A stretch of DNA of 64,000 bases from Subtercola endophyticus (lineage in GTDB: Bacteria > Actinomycetota > Actinomycetes > Actinomycetales > Microbacteriaceae): contig NZ_CP087997.1 of assembly GCF_021044565.1 (NCBI RefSeq), positions 2,604,001-2,668,000 of the forward strand, written 5' to 3'. The position numbers and the translations under genes were made by a program. Of this stretch, positions 20,003-29,124 are shown in pieces; the stretch's first letter is position 1; every line of letters starts with the position of its first letter. A model generated the notes under the pieces. It was not told the DNA's origin, made no database searches, and was given only the letters and a program-made list of their open reading frames with translations.

Positions 20003-21391
20003 ATGTCTTCGCCCACTCTCACCTCTGCACCCGCCCCCGTGAACACGCGCTCTCGCGTCGTTCTGGCCAGCCTCATCGGCACTTCGATCGAGTTCTACGA
20101 CTTCTACGTCTACGCCACCGCCGCGGTGCTGGTGTTCCCGAAGCTGTTCTTTCCCACCACCGACCCGAGCGTGGGCCTGCTCACCTCGTTCGCCGTGTTC
20201 GGCGTGGCCTTCGTCGCCCGGCCCATCGGCTCGATCATCTTCGGGCACTTCGGCGACCGCATCGGCCGCAAGAAGACGCTCGTCGCCTCGCTGCTCACCA
20301 TGGGCATCGCGACCGTGCTCATCGGGTTCTTGCCCACTTACGGCAACATCGGCCTTTGGGCGCCGATTCTGCTGACCGTGCTGCGTTTCGCCCAGGGCCT
20401 CGGGCTCGGCGGTGAGTGGAGCGGCGCGGCGTTGCTTGCGACCGAGAACGCTCCGGCCGGCAAGCGCGCCATCTGGGGAACGTTCCCGCAGCTCGGGGCT
20501 CCGATCGGCTTCATCATCGCCAACGGCGTCTTTCTCTGGCTGAACCTGGCGATGTCGCCTGCCGACTTCGCCGCGTGGGGCTGGCGTGTGCCGTTCATCG
20601 CGAGCGCCGTGCTCGTGATCATCGGTCTGTACGTTCGGTTCCGCCTGGTCGAGACTCCGTCGTTCCAGCGTGTGCTCGACGCCGGCGACGTGGTCAAGCT
20701 GCCGCTGGCCCGCGTGTTCAAAACGAGCTGGCGCCCGCTCATCCTGGGCACCTTCATCATGCTCGCGACGTACACCTTGTTCTATCTGATGACCACGTTC
20801 ACGCTGACCTACGGTACGACGGCATCGTCGGTCGCACAGGGTCAAGCCACGGCCTCGAAAGCCGGCACGACGTTCAACGCCACCGGATTCGTTCCGGGGC
20901 TCGGCTATAACCGCAACGACTTCTTGATCATGCTGATCATCGGCGTGGTGTTCTTCGGCATCTTCACCCTGGTCTCGGGCCCGCTGGCCGAGCGCTTCGG
21001 GCGCCGTCGCACGCTGATTCTCACCACCATCGGCATCATCGTCTTCGGACTGCTCTTCGTGCCGCTGTTCGGCGCCGGCGTGGTCGGAACCATGGCGCTG
21101 CTCATCATCGGGTTCACCCTGATGGGCCTGACGTTCGGTCCCATGGGAGCCGTTCTGCCGGAGCTGTTCCCGGCGAACGTGCGTTACACGGGTTCGGCGA
21201 TCAGCTACAACTTCGCCTCGATTCTGGGTGCCGCGGTCGCGCCGTTCATCGCCGTCGCCCTCTGGACCGCCACCGGCGGCAGCACGATTCTCGTGGGTGT
21301 GTACCTGAGCATCATGGGGGCCATCACCCTCGTCGCGTTGATCATCAGCCGCGACACCGGCGACGTCGAGTACGAGACCAACCTCACCTGA
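20003..21391 (+). CDS. MHS-family MFS metabolite:proton symporter
   Basis: Twelve-helix major facilitator of the metabolite:H+ symporter (MHS) group, the family of ShiA, ProP and KgtP. The opening SLIGTSIEFYDFYVYATAA and the loop motif GHFGDRIGRKKTL (about residues 84-96) are diagnostic, as is GLGLGGEWSGAALLATENAP (about 128). 462 aa. ATG at 20003 is preferred over the in-frame TTG at 19988, though no strong Shine-Dalgarno is visible. Substrate cannot be read from sequence. Confidence 0.88.
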   Translation: MSSPTLTSAPAPVNTRSRVVLASLIGTSIEFYDFYVYATAAVLVFPKLFFPTTDPSVGLLTSFAVFGVAFVARPIGSIIFGHFGDRIGRKKTLVASLLTMGIATVLIGFLPTYGNIGLWAPILLTVLRFAQGLGLGGEWSGAALLATENAPAGKRAIWGTFPQLGAPIGFIIANGVFLWLNLAMSPADFAAWGWRVPFIASAVLVIIGLYVRFRLVETPSFQRVLDAGDVVKLPLARVFKTSWRPLILGTFIMLATYTLFYLMTTFTLTYGTTASSVAQGQATASKAGTTFNATGFVPGLGYNRNDFLIMLIIGVVFFGIFTLVSGPLAERFGRRRTLILTTIGIIVFGLLFVPLFGAGVVGTMALLIIGFTLMGLTFGPMGAVLPELFPANVRYTGSAISYNFASILGAAVAPFIAVALWTATGGSTILVGVYLSIMGAITLVALIISRDTGDVEYETNLT

Positions 21392-21494
21392 CGGATGCTC
21401 CCGGCAGGGTACGTCGGGGGCGAGAGTACTCCGTTCGATGTATTCTGTGCCGGGCATCCATCACGCCGTCAGCCGAACACGATAGAAAGTACTC

Positions 21495-23648
21495 ATGACC
21501 ACAGCACCTTCGTCAGCGCGTTCGGCACGCGGTTCGGGCAGCACACGCAGCGGGCGCAGTGGCGGCGCGAGCGGCACCGGCGGCGCGAGCGGCGGCGGGC
21601 GTTCGCGGGGGCGCGGGCGTGATACCGGGGGGCCTCGGGCGAAGTTCTCCGACCTGCTACCGTACCTCACTGAGCACAAGAAGGTGCTCGCGCTCGTCAT
21701 CGTCTTGAGCCTCATCGGGGCGGCGGCGAGCCTTGCCCAGCCGCTGCTGGTCAGCCAGGTCATCACGCTCGTCGGCCAGGGCAGCAGCCTCAACGGGCTC
21801 GTCTGGCTGCTCGTGATCCTCGTGGTGGTCTCGGGTCTCATCAGTGGTTTTCAGCACTATCTGCTGCAGCGCACGGGCGAGGGCGTGGTCTTGTCGTCGC
21901 GCAGGCAGCTCGTGCGGCGGATGCTCCACCTTCCTATTCGCGAATTCGACACCCGGCGTACCGGCGACCTCGTGTCGCGGGTCGGCAGCGACACCACGCT
22001 GCTGCGAGCCGTGCTGACGCAAGGCTTTGTGGACTCCATCGGCGGGGCGTTCGTCTTTGTCGGAGCGCTCGTCGCCATGGCCATCATCGACCCCGTGCTG
22101 CTCGGGCTGACGGTGCTGGTGGTGGGTCTCTCGGTGGTGGTCGTCGTGCTGCTCTCGGGGCGCATCCGTACCGCGAGCCGGCAGGCCCAGGAGAAGGTCG
22201 GCGACCTGGCGGCGAGCGTCGAACGGGCGCTGAGCGCGGTTCGCACGGTTCGCGCCGCAAACGCGACCGATCGCGAGATCGCCGAGGTCGAGAAAGACGC
22301 CGAGGGCGCCTATCGCATGGGCCTCCAGGTTGCGCGCATCTCGGCGCTCGTCGTTCCGGTGTCGGGCATCGCCCTGCAGGTGGCGCTGCTCACGGTCATC
22401 GGAGTGGGTGGTTACCGGGTGGCGAGCGGGGCGATCACCATCGCGTCGCTCATCTCGTTCATTCTCTTTCTGTTCATGATGATCATGCCGCTCGGCCAGG
22501 CTTTCGGCGCCTTCACCTCGGTGAACGCGGCGCTGGGCGCGCTCGGGCGCATCCAGGAGATCATCAAGCTGCCGAGCGAAGGCGAGAACGACCCGGTGGC
22601 TCCTGCAGGTTCTCTGGGCGGCTTTGCGGTCGGCGATGCGTCGATCGCGGTGCAGTTCGTCGGGGTGCAGTTCGCGTACGCAACGACGGGTGCCTCCGCA
22701 GTGCCGGCGACGAATGTCGCGGCTGGCGCGCGTGTGGCGGCTGGCGCGGATGTCGCGGCTCAACGTGAGGCGGCAGAAGCCGATCCTCTGGCACTGCTAG
22801 AGGCAACGCTCGACGGCGAGGCACTCGACGAGCTCGCGGGCGGGTTGAGCCGCGAGGGCGCGTTCGAGGGGTCGGCGGCCAGCTACCTCGCGCGCCCGCA
22901 GCCGGCTCGCGATGACACGGCCGACACGGCTGATGCGTTCGGCGCTGAGCAGCCGGGCATCCTGAGCCCCACGGTGCTACGTGGGGTGAGCTTCAGTGTG
23001 CCGCGCGGCAAACGCGTCGCACTGGTGGGCCCGTCGGGCGCCGGCAAGAGCACCATTCTCGCCCTCATCGAGCGCTTCTACGACCCGACCGCGGGCGCGA
23101 TTCTGGTGGGCGGCGTCGACATCAGACAGCTCGACCGACGCGCGCTGCGTTCACAGATCGGTTACGTCGAGCAAGACGCGCCCGTGCTGGCCGGCAGCAT
23201 CCGTTCGAACCTGTTGCTGGCCTCGCCAGAAGCGACCGACGCCGAATGCGTCGAGGTGCTGCGCGCGGTCAACCTGCTCGAGGTGCTCGAGCGTTCGCCT
23301 CAGGGTCTGGATGCCCAGGTGGGCGAAGAGGGCGTCATGCTGTCAGGCGGCGAACGCCAGCGCCTCGCAATCGCCAGGGCGTTGCTCGTGGCACCGCCCA
23401 TTCTGCTGCTCGACGAGTCGACCTCGAGCCTCGACGGACTCAACGAGCAGATGCTGCGCGAGGCCATCGACGCTGTCGCCGAGAACCGCACGCTGATCGT
23501 CATCGCCCACCGGCTGTCGACCGTCGTCGACTCCGACCAGATCGTCGTGCTCGACCACGGCAGCGTGGTCGGCGTCGGCACTCACTCCGAACTCGTCGAG
23601 ACGACGCCGCTCTACCGCGAGCTCGCCAAGCGCCAGCTGCTCGTCTGA
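21495..23648 (+). CDS. ABC exporter, fused permease and ATPase
   Basis: Half-transporter of the lipid/multidrug exporter type, 717 aa. A Gly/Ser/Arg-rich N-terminus (1-48) precedes a six-helix ABC membrane domain (about 55-355) and an ATPase domain with Walker A GPSGAGKST, signature LSGGERQR, Walker B ILLLDEST and switch His in IAHRLSTV. The first ATPase strand (VQFAYATTG) is separated from VLRGVSFSVPRGKR by about 95 low-complexity, Ala-rich residues, where the usual gap is about 10. The protein ends in LYRELAKRQLLV; this end is repeated downstream (23684-23830). ATG with GAAAG upstream. Substrate unknown. Confidence 0.9.
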   Translation: MTTAPSSARSARGSGSTRSGRSGGASGTGGASGGGRSRGRGRDTGGPRAKFSDLLPYLTEHKKVLALVIVLSLIGAAASLAQPLLVSQVITLVGQGSSLNGLVWLLVILVVVSGLISGFQHYLLQRTGEGVVLSSRRQLVRRMLHLPIREFDTRRTGDLVSRVGSDTTLLRAVLTQGFVDSIGGAFVFVGALVAMAIIDPVLLGLTVLVVGLSVVVVVLLSGRIRTASRQAQEKVGDLAASVERALSAVRTVRAANATDREIAEVEKDAEGAYRMGLQVARISALVVPVSGIALQVALLTVIGVGGYRVASGAITIASLISFILFLFMMIMPLGQAFGAFTSVNAALGALGRIQEIIKLPSEGENDPVAPAGSLGGFAVGDASIAVQFVGVQFAYATTGASAVPATNVAAGARVAAGADVAAQREAAEADPLALLEATLDGEALDELAGGLSREGAFEGSAASYLARPQPARDDTADTADAFGAEQPGILSPTVLRGVSFSVPRGKRVALVGPSGAGKSTILALIERFYDPTAGAILVGGVDIRQLDRRALRSQIGYVEQDAPVLAGSIRSNLLLASPEATDAECVEVLRAVNLLEVLERSPQGLDAQVGEEGVMLSGGERQRLAIARALLVAPPILLLDESTSSLDGLNEQMLREAIDAVAENRTLIVIAHRLSTVVDSDQIVVLDHGSVVGVGTHSELVETTPLYRELAKRQLLV

Positions 23649-23824
23649 CGACACCTGAGCCCATTCCGCCGCTCTACCCCGAGGTCGCCAACCGCCAGCT
23701 GCTCGCCTGACGCCCCCTGAGCCCGCTCCACCGCGAGCTCGCCAAGCGCCAGCTTCTCGTCTGACGACACCTGGGCCCATTCCGCCGCTCTGCCCCGAGC
23801 TCGCCAAACGCCAGCTGCTCGCCT
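23622..23824 (+). repeat. tandem copies of the ABC exporter C-terminal codons
   Basis: The last codons of the exporter (ELAKRQLLV plus stop, from 23622) recur at 23684, 23738 and 23800, spacing 62, 54 and 62 bp. Read in their own frames, the copies give YPEVANRQLLA-stop, HRELAKRQLLV-stop and CPELAKRQLLAW. Two of three downstream copies keep the TGA. There is no ribosome site for them. Confidence 0.85.
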
Positions 23825-23921
23825 GGCGCGAACTGAGCCCGTTGTGCCGAATTGAGCCACCTCTAGCGGGCTCAATTCGGCACAACGGGCTCAATTTGGC
23901 GTAACGGGCTCAGTTCGCGCC
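23825..23921. repeat. two overlapping long perfect inverted repeats
   Basis: Pair B: 23835-23858 with 23869-23892, 24 bp perfect, 10-nt loop containing CTAG. Pair A: 23825-23843 with 23903-23921, 19 bp perfect. The left arms overlap by 9 bases, so the two full stems are mutually exclusive: a nested or switching structure. It lies between the convergent exporter and folD genes and could terminate both. Confidence 0.85.
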
Positions 23922-23993
23922 ACCGGGCGGGCGTGCGGGGGCGCGTGCGGGGGCCGCTCTAGCGCTGCTCAGCGAGACGGTGGGGCGTGGGCG

Positions 23994-24857
23994 CTACTGC
24001 TGCGCGAGCTGGTACTGCAGCTCGGCGGCGCGCAGCGTGTTGCTGAGCAGCATGGCGATCGTCATCGGCCCCACCCCGCCCGGAACGGGTGTGATCAACC
24101 CGGCCACCTCAGAGACCCCGGCAAAGTCGACATCGCCGCTCAGCCCCTCGGGCCCGCGGTGAATGCCGACGTCGATCACGGTCGCCCCCGGCTTCACGAA
24201 ATCGGCGGTCACGAGACCTTTCACACCCACCGCGGCCACGATGACATCGGCCGTGCGGCACACCGCCGCGAGATCGCGGGTTCTCGAGTGTGCGATGGTC
24301 ACGGTGGCATTGCGGTTCACGAGCAGCTGCGCCACGGGCCGGCCCACCAACTCCGAGCGCCCGATCACGACCACGTTCGCGCCCTCGAACGGCACATCGT
24401 ACGCATCCAGTAGTTCGATGACACCAGAGGGCGTGCACGGGCGCAGCCCGGGCTTCTTCTGCGCAAGCAAGCCGACGCTCTGCGTCGTGAGCCCGTCGAC
24501 ATCTTTTTCGAAGGGAATCAGCTCGATCAACGGTGCGGGGTCGAGGTGCGCCGGAACCGGCAGCTGCAACAGGATGCCCGAGACCGCCGGGTCGGCCGCG
24601 AGTTCTCTGAGCAGCCTTTCGACGTCTGCCTGGCTGGTATCAGCGGGCAGGTGCTGGTGCAGATCGGCCATTCCCGCAGCAACCGAAGAGCGCCGTTTGC
24701 TCGCCACATACACTTCCGAAGCGGGATCTTCGCCGACCAGAACCGTTGCAAGCCCCGGCTGTATGCCTGTCTTGGCATGAAAGGCCGCGACTTCTTCTTT
24801 CAGGTTCTCGCGCACCCGCGCAGCTACGGCTCTGCCATCGATGATTGCCGCTGCCAT
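23994..24857 (-). CDS. folD: methylenetetrahydrofolate dehydrogenase/cyclohydrolase
   Basis: Interconverts 5,10-methylene-, 5,10-methenyl- and 10-formyl-tetrahydrofolate with NADP. Motifs: DPASEVYVASKRRSSVAAG with the catalytic Lys (about residues 48-66), GILLQLPVPAHLD, the Rossmann segment VVIGRSELVGRPVAQLL and PVPGGVGPMTIAML near the end. 287 aa, normal. I chose the ATG at 24857, 6 nt after GGAGGA; the ATG two codons earlier abuts that Shine-Dalgarno. Downstream of purU on the same strand, 67 bp apart, a logical one-carbon pair. Confidence 0.96.
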   Translation of the reverse strand: MAAAIIDGRAVAARVRENLKEEVAAFHAKTGIQPGLATVLVGEDPASEVYVASKRRSSVAAGMADLHQHLPADTSQADVERLLRELAADPAVSGILLQLPVPAHLDPAPLIELIPFEKDVDGLTTQSVGLLAQKKPGLRPCTPSGVIELLDAYDVPFEGANVVVIGRSELVGRPVAQLLVNRNATVTIAHSRTRDLAAVCRTADVIVAAVGVKGLVTADFVKPGATVIDVGIHRGPEGLSGDVDFAGVSEVAGLITPVPGGVGPMTIAMLLSNTLRAAELQYQLAQQ

Positions 24858-24924
24858 GCTCATTCCTCCACATTTCTTGAGGCACTGCAGTTCTCCACAG
24901 ATGCCGAGTACACCACTCGCTCCG

Positions 24925-25863
24925 TCACAGGATCGTGGTGGAGTTGCCCCATGTCATCACGCGATCTTCACAGTGCCATTTCACCGCACGAGCCAGCACG
25001 CTGCGCTCGACCTCCGCGCCTCTGCGCTCCAGCTCCCCCACATCGTCACGGTGGGTGACCCGCACGACATCTTGCTCGATGATCGGGCCCTCGTCGAGGT
25101 TGGCGGTGGCGTAGTGCGCCGTCGCGCCGATGAGTTTCACACCGCGCTCTTTGGCGCGCAAGTACGGCCCTGCGCCGGCGAAGGCCGGCAGAAAGGAGTG
25201 GTGAATGTTGATGACCGGGCAGCCGACGTTCTGCAAGAAGTCGGCCGACAGAATCTGCATGTACCGCGCCATGACCACAAGATCGGCTTTGCCACGCAAC
25301 AGTTCGAGTTGCTGCGCCTCGGCTTCGGCTTTGGTCGCCTTCGTCACCGGAATGTGCAGAAACGGAATGCCGAAGTTCGCGACTTCGTTCTCGAGGTCGG
25401 CATGATTAGAGATCACCATGGTCACGTCCATGTCGAGGTCGCCGCGCTTGTTGCGCCACAAGAGCTCGAGCAGGCAATGGTCGTACTTGGACACCATGAT
25501 AACGACGCGCTTCGGCGACGCGACGTTCGTGAAGGTGAAGGTCATTCCGAAGCGGTCGCCGACCTGGGCGGCGAAGTCCCGTTCGAGGTCGGCGAGAGCA
25601 TCGGCCAGCCCATCACGGTGAAAAACGGTGCGCTGAAAGAACTCACCGCCCTCAGAGTCGGTCGAGAACTGACCGAGTTCTACGATGTTCGCACCGTGCT
25701 CAGCGAGAAAACTCGCAACCGCAGCGACGATTCCCGGCTGGTCTGCACACTGAATCGTGAGTCGCCCGATGTCTTTCGCCCCGCCGGCCGTGGTACCACT
25801 CTCTGCAGTCACAGCCTCCGCTGCAGCCGACGGAACAGGTGTCACGACAGTTTCGGGCGCCAT
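24925..25863 (-). CDS. purU: formyltetrahydrofolate deformylase
   Basis: Hydrolyses 10-formyl-tetrahydrofolate to formate and tetrahydrofolate. An N-terminal ACT domain (RLTIQCADQPGIVAAVASFL, about residues 34-53) is followed by a formyltransferase-like domain (VVIMVSKYDHCLLELLWR; the catalytic Asn-His-Asp region as NIHHSFLPAFAGAGPY and ATANLDEGPIIEQD). 312 aa with about 30 extra N-terminal residues. ATG at 25863 lies 10 nt after AAAAGGAG; an in-frame GTG three codons upstream is too close to it. Works with adjacent folD to set the C1-folate balance. Confidence 0.95.
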   Translation of the reverse strand: MAPETVVTPVPSAAAEAVTAESGTTAGGAKDIGRLTIQCADQPGIVAAVASFLAEHGANIVELGQFSTDSEGGEFFQRTVFHRDGLADALADLERDFAAQVGDRFGMTFTFTNVASPKRVVIMVSKYDHCLLELLWRNKRGDLDMDVTMVISNHADLENEVANFGIPFLHIPVTKATKAEAEAQQLELLRGKADLVVMARYMQILSADFLQNVGCPVINIHHSFLPAFAGAGPYLRAKERGVKLIGATAHYATANLDEGPIIEQDVVRVTHRDDVGELERRGAEVERSVLARAVKWHCEDRVMTWGNSTTIL

Positions 25864-25959
25864 CGAGGGCACGCTCCTTTTCGAAAGATCAGAAAGTACC
25901 ACGCTAACGGGTTCTTGCCGCCGTCGCGCACAGCGTCAGCGGCCCTCACTGCACGAGCG

Positions 25960-26985
25960 TCACGCCGACACCGCCCAGAGCGCTACTGCACTGGCTGCTG
26001 CCACGTTGAGCGAGTCGATTCCGTGGGCCATCGGAATGCTCACCACGGTGTCTGCTGCTGCGAGCGCCTCTGGCGTGAGTCCGTCGCCCTCGGCCCCGAG
26101 CACGAGTGCAAGCCGGTCTGGGCGGCGCCCCTCCGACGCGAAAGAGCGAAGCGAGACAGCGTCGTCAGCGAGGGCCAGGGCGGCGATGTGAAATCCTTCG
26201 CCGTGCAACTGCGGCGCCAAGATGCTCCAGTCTGCCGAGCGCGTCCACGGCACCTGCAGAACAGTTCCCATGCTCACGCGAATCGCCCGCCGGTAGAACG
26301 GGTCGGAGCATCGCGGTGTCACCAGCACCGCGTCGGCGCCGATCGCACCGACCGAACGAAAGATCGCACCGACGTTGGTCGGGTCGGCGACGTTCTCGAG
26401 CACAACGACGAGCCGAGCATCCCGAAGCAGCTCGACCGGCGAAACCAGCACCGGGCGGTTCATCGAGGCGATGATGCCCCGGTGCAGAATGTAGCCGGTC
26501 AACTCAGCAAGCAACTCGCCGGCGCCGACGAAGATCGGCACGGAGTCGGCCCACGGTCCGAGTGCCAGACGCGCGTCGTCGACCGAGGCGCCCAAGGCCA
26601 GCACCGAACGCGGCACATGACCGGCTCGCACCGCCCGTTCGAGCACCAGGGCCGACTCGGCCAGGTACAGACCGTGCTCAGACCCCTGCGCCTTGCGCAG
26701 CGCCACGTCGGTCTGATGGGAGTAGTCCCGCAACCGTGGGTCGTCGAGGGTGGTGACTCGAATGACGTTGTCGTCGGCGGCATCGGGTACACCGTTCGCT
26801 ATGGGCACACCGTCAGCGAGCGGGGCACCGTCAGCGACGGGCACACTGTCAGCGAACGGCACACCGTCACCGACCGGCACACCGTCAGCGACGGGCACAC
26901 CGTCAGCGAGCGGCATACCGGCGGAGTCGAACCCAACGGCTCCATCGGGCACTGTCACGCCAGACGCGTCAGGAGGCGTCGACAT
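25960..26985 (-). CDS. SPOUT-class (TrmH/SpoU) RNA 2'-O-methyltransferase
   Basis: AdoMet-dependent ribose methyltransferase for rRNA or tRNA, 341 aa. SPOUT motifs: ENVADPTNVGAIFRSVGAIG (motif 1, about residues 197-216), ALVLGAEGDGLTPE (motif 2) and IPMAHGIDSLNVAAASAVA (motif 3), plus an N-terminal RNA-binding-like region (about 80-180). Residues 19-66 are eight hexapeptide units of the form (A)DGVPxA encoded by an 18-bp repeat, which is not part of the family. ATG overlaps the end of the nicotinamidase gene by 17 bp, so translation is probably coupled. Target nucleotide unknown. Confidence 0.88.
   Translation of the reverse strand: MSTPPDASGVTVPDGAVGFDSAGMPLADGVPVADGVPVGDGVPFADSVPVADGAPLADGVPIANGVPDAADDNVIRVTTLDDPRLRDYSHQTDVALRKAQGSEHGLYLAESALVLERAVRAGHVPRSVLALGASVDDARLALGPWADSVPIFVGAGELLAELTGYILHRGIIASMNRPVLVSPVELLRDARLVVVLENVADPTNVGAIFRSVGAIGADAVLVTPRCSDPFYRRAIRVSMGTVLQVPWTRSADWSILAPQLHGEGFHIAALALADDAVSLRSFASEGRRPDRLALVLGAEGDGLTPEALAAADTVVSIPMAHGIDSLNVAAASAVALWAVSA
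26786..26929. repeat. 18-bp coding minisatellite, eight units
   Basis: Eight consecutive 18-bp units of the type GGCACACCGTCAGCGACG (plus strand) lie at 26786-26929, all in frame inside the methyltransferase gene and encoding its N-terminal hexapeptide repeat. Several units differ at only one or two bases, suggesting recent slippage. Confidence 0.9.
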
Positions 26986-27565
26986 CGGCCGACGAGATCA
27001 GCAGCGCTCCGGCGTGCGCGAGTTCGGCGAGGGCGGCCTCGCTCGATGCTTCGCCCACGCCCGCCACCAGGTCGGTGAGCACACGAACCCGTCGACCGTG
27101 CTCGATGGCATCGAGAGCGGAGGCACGAACGCAGTAGTCGGTCGCGAGACCGGCGATGTCGATCTCGGTGACGGCGTGCTCATCGAGAAGCGCGTGCACG
27201 GTGCCGCCCTCTTCGGTCACGCCCTCGTAGATCGAGTAGGCCGGTTGCCCTTGGCCCTTTCGCACGTGAAAGTCGATGGCTTGCTCGGTCAAGTCATCGT
27301 GGTACTCGGCTCCGGGGGTACCGGCAACGCAGTGCACCGGCCAGGTCGTCACGAAATCGGGCTGCGCGTCGAGCGCAAAGTGGCCGCCGTTGTCGTTTTC
27401 GGCGTCATGCCAGTCGCGCGAGGCGATCACCAGGTCGTAGGCGTCGGGATGCTCGGCCAAGAGCCGTGAGATGCCCGCGGCTACCGCGGCTCCACCCTCG
27501 ACCCCGAGTGCGCCGCCCTCGGTGAAGTCGTTCTGCACATCGATGATGAACAACGCCTTTTTCAC
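26969..27565 (-). CDS. pncA: nicotinamidase (isochorismatase family)
   Basis: Hydrolyses nicotinamide to nicotinate for NAD salvage. Catalytic triad visible: Asp in IIDVQNDFTEGG (about residue 9), Lys in VRKGQG, Cys in ATDYCVRASALD; metal ligands in SRDWHD with a following His. 198 aa. I used the GTG at 27565, 9 nt after AAGGAG; the TTG at 27574 directly touches that site. The stop overlaps the start of the SPOUT methyltransferase, so the two form a pair. Confidence 0.88.
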   Translation of the reverse strand: MKKALFIIDVQNDFTEGGALGVEGGAAVAAGISRLLAEHPDAYDLVIASRDWHDAENDNGGHFALDAQPDFVTTWPVHCVAGTPGAEYHDDLTEQAIDFHVRKGQGQPAYSIYEGVTEEGGTVHALLDEHAVTEIDIAGLATDYCVRASALDAIEHGRRVRVLTDLVAGVGEASSEAALAELAHAGALLISSADVDAS

Positions 27566-27631
27566 CAGCGCCAACTCCTTGCTTCTCGCCCCCTCATTCT
27601 ACGACCGCGGCGTTCTCCCCCGGCGGGCGTA

Positions 27632-29062
27632 CTAATTGTTAGACAGCGCGTTTCCGCACTTGTAGATGCCGACGGTGAGGCTGTCGAGCGCCTCACGCCC
27701 GGCATCGATCGAGCTGTCGAGCGAGAAGAAGGCGAAGGTCAGCGTCGTGCCGTCTGCCGCGTGCACGACCCCCGCCAACGTGTTGGCAGTGTCGATCGAG
27801 CCGGTCTTGGCGATCACCTTGCCGTCGACCACCGAGTTGGCACCCGTGAAGCGGTACGACAGGGTTCCCGTCTGATCGGCGACCGGCAGACCGTCGAGAA
27901 TCACTCCCAGATTGCCGACGCGGGCGTTGATCTTGTCGAACAGCGTCGTCAAGAACTTCGCAGAAACCGCGTCGTCGTTGCTGAGCCCCGATCCGTCGAC
28001 GATGACGAGATTGCTGACGTCGAGACCGTAGTTGTCGTGCAAGGCCGAGGTGATGGCCGTCTGCAGCGACGCGAACGAACTACCGACTCCGAGTTTGATC
28101 GCCGTGAGCCGAGCGAGCATCTCAGCCTCGGTGTTGTCGGAGCGCAGAATCGCTTCCTGCACCATCGTCGACACCGGCGCGGACTGCACGGAACCCAGAG
28201 CGCTGGCGCCCGGTAGAGCAGTACCCGCGACGAGCTGAGCGCCGGAAGCGACCGAGCCCAGCGCACTCTGGAACGCCTGACCGGCCCGGCTCACCGGGTC
28301 CGAGCTGCGCGGCGAGGTATCGGCGGTCGGATTCGCCCGATCACCATCGACCATCAAGGCGGTCACCTCGGCGGTCGAGCCCTCGGTCTGCCCGATTCTG
28401 TCCCACGAAGACTGCCAGCTGTCGCCGCTGAACAGCGAACTGTCGAGCACGATCGTCGAGATCGGCACGCCGGCATTCGCCGGATCGGCCGCCCAAGCCG
28501 CCTTCACCTGACCCGCGAGATCGCCCATGGTGGCGGTGTTGTTGTAGATATTCGACGAACCGCTGGCGAGCGTAATGTCGCCTCCGCCGACCAGCACCAC
28601 CGTTCCCGGGGCTGAGCCGGCGACGACCTTCGTGGTGACGCGATAGTCGGGGCCGAGCACCGCCAGCGCCGCCGACGAGGTGAGCACCTTCATGACGCTC
28701 GCGGTACGCGAGTAGGTGTCGCCGCTGCGATCGAACAGAATCTCGCCGGTATCGGCCTTACGAACCGTGCCCTGAAACGTAGCCAGACCAGCCGCGCTGG
28801 CCAGATCGTTCACCGAGCAGGTGCGCACGGTGCTCGCGCCGGCGGCCGATGTCGGCTGGGGCCGACGCGTCGGAACCGGCAGCGTCGAGATCGGGCCCAG
28901 GGTGGGGGTCGCCGAAGGCACCGCTGCGGTCGGCTGCTGCGCCGACGCGACCGCGGCTCCGGCGCCGACCGAGACCACCGCCAAAACGGCGAAAGCGACC
29001 CAGGCCACGGCGACCAGCCAGCCCCGGCGGGGGCGATGGTGCGCGGGGGCGTGGTCGGGCAT
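27632..29062 (-). CDS. dacB: D-alanyl-D-alanine carboxypeptidase/endopeptidase (S13, PBP4-type)
   Basis: Trims or cleaves peptidoglycan cross-links outside the membrane. One N-terminal membrane segment (about residues 14-36) is followed by a Pro/Thr-rich stretch and the S13 domain: active-site SVMK (about residue 122), SGLSN (about 361) and KTG in VIAKTGSIDTANT (about 424), with the large insertion typical of PBP4 between the first two. 476 aa. AATTTA at 29069-29074 (TAAATT on the coding strand) lies 6 nt before the ATG, so a leaderless mRNA is likely. Confidence 0.92.
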   Translation of the reverse strand: MPDHAPAHHRPRRGWLVAVAWVAFAVLAVVSVGAGAAVASAQQPTAAVPSATPTLGPISTLPVPTRRPQPTSAAGASTVRTCSVNDLASAAGLATFQGTVRKADTGEILFDRSGDTYSRTASVMKVLTSSAALAVLGPDYRVTTKVVAGSAPGTVVLVGGGDITLASGSSNIYNNTATMGDLAGQVKAAWAADPANAGVPISTIVLDSSLFSGDSWQSSWDRIGQTEGSTAEVTALMVDGDRANPTADTSPRSSDPVSRAGQAFQSALGSVASGAQLVAGTALPGASALGSVQSAPVSTMVQEAILRSDNTEAEMLARLTAIKLGVGSSFASLQTAITSALHDNYGLDVSNLVIVDGSGLSNDDAVSAKFLTTLFDKINARVGNLGVILDGLPVADQTGTLSYRFTGANSVVDGKVIAKTGSIDTANTLAGVVHAADGTTLTFAFFSLDSSIDAGREALDSLTVGIYKCGNALSNN

Positions 29063-29124
29063 CCGGTCAATTTACCATTCGAGGCTGAAGCCGCGGTCAG
29101 AGCGTGACGCCGCAGTCATCGGCG

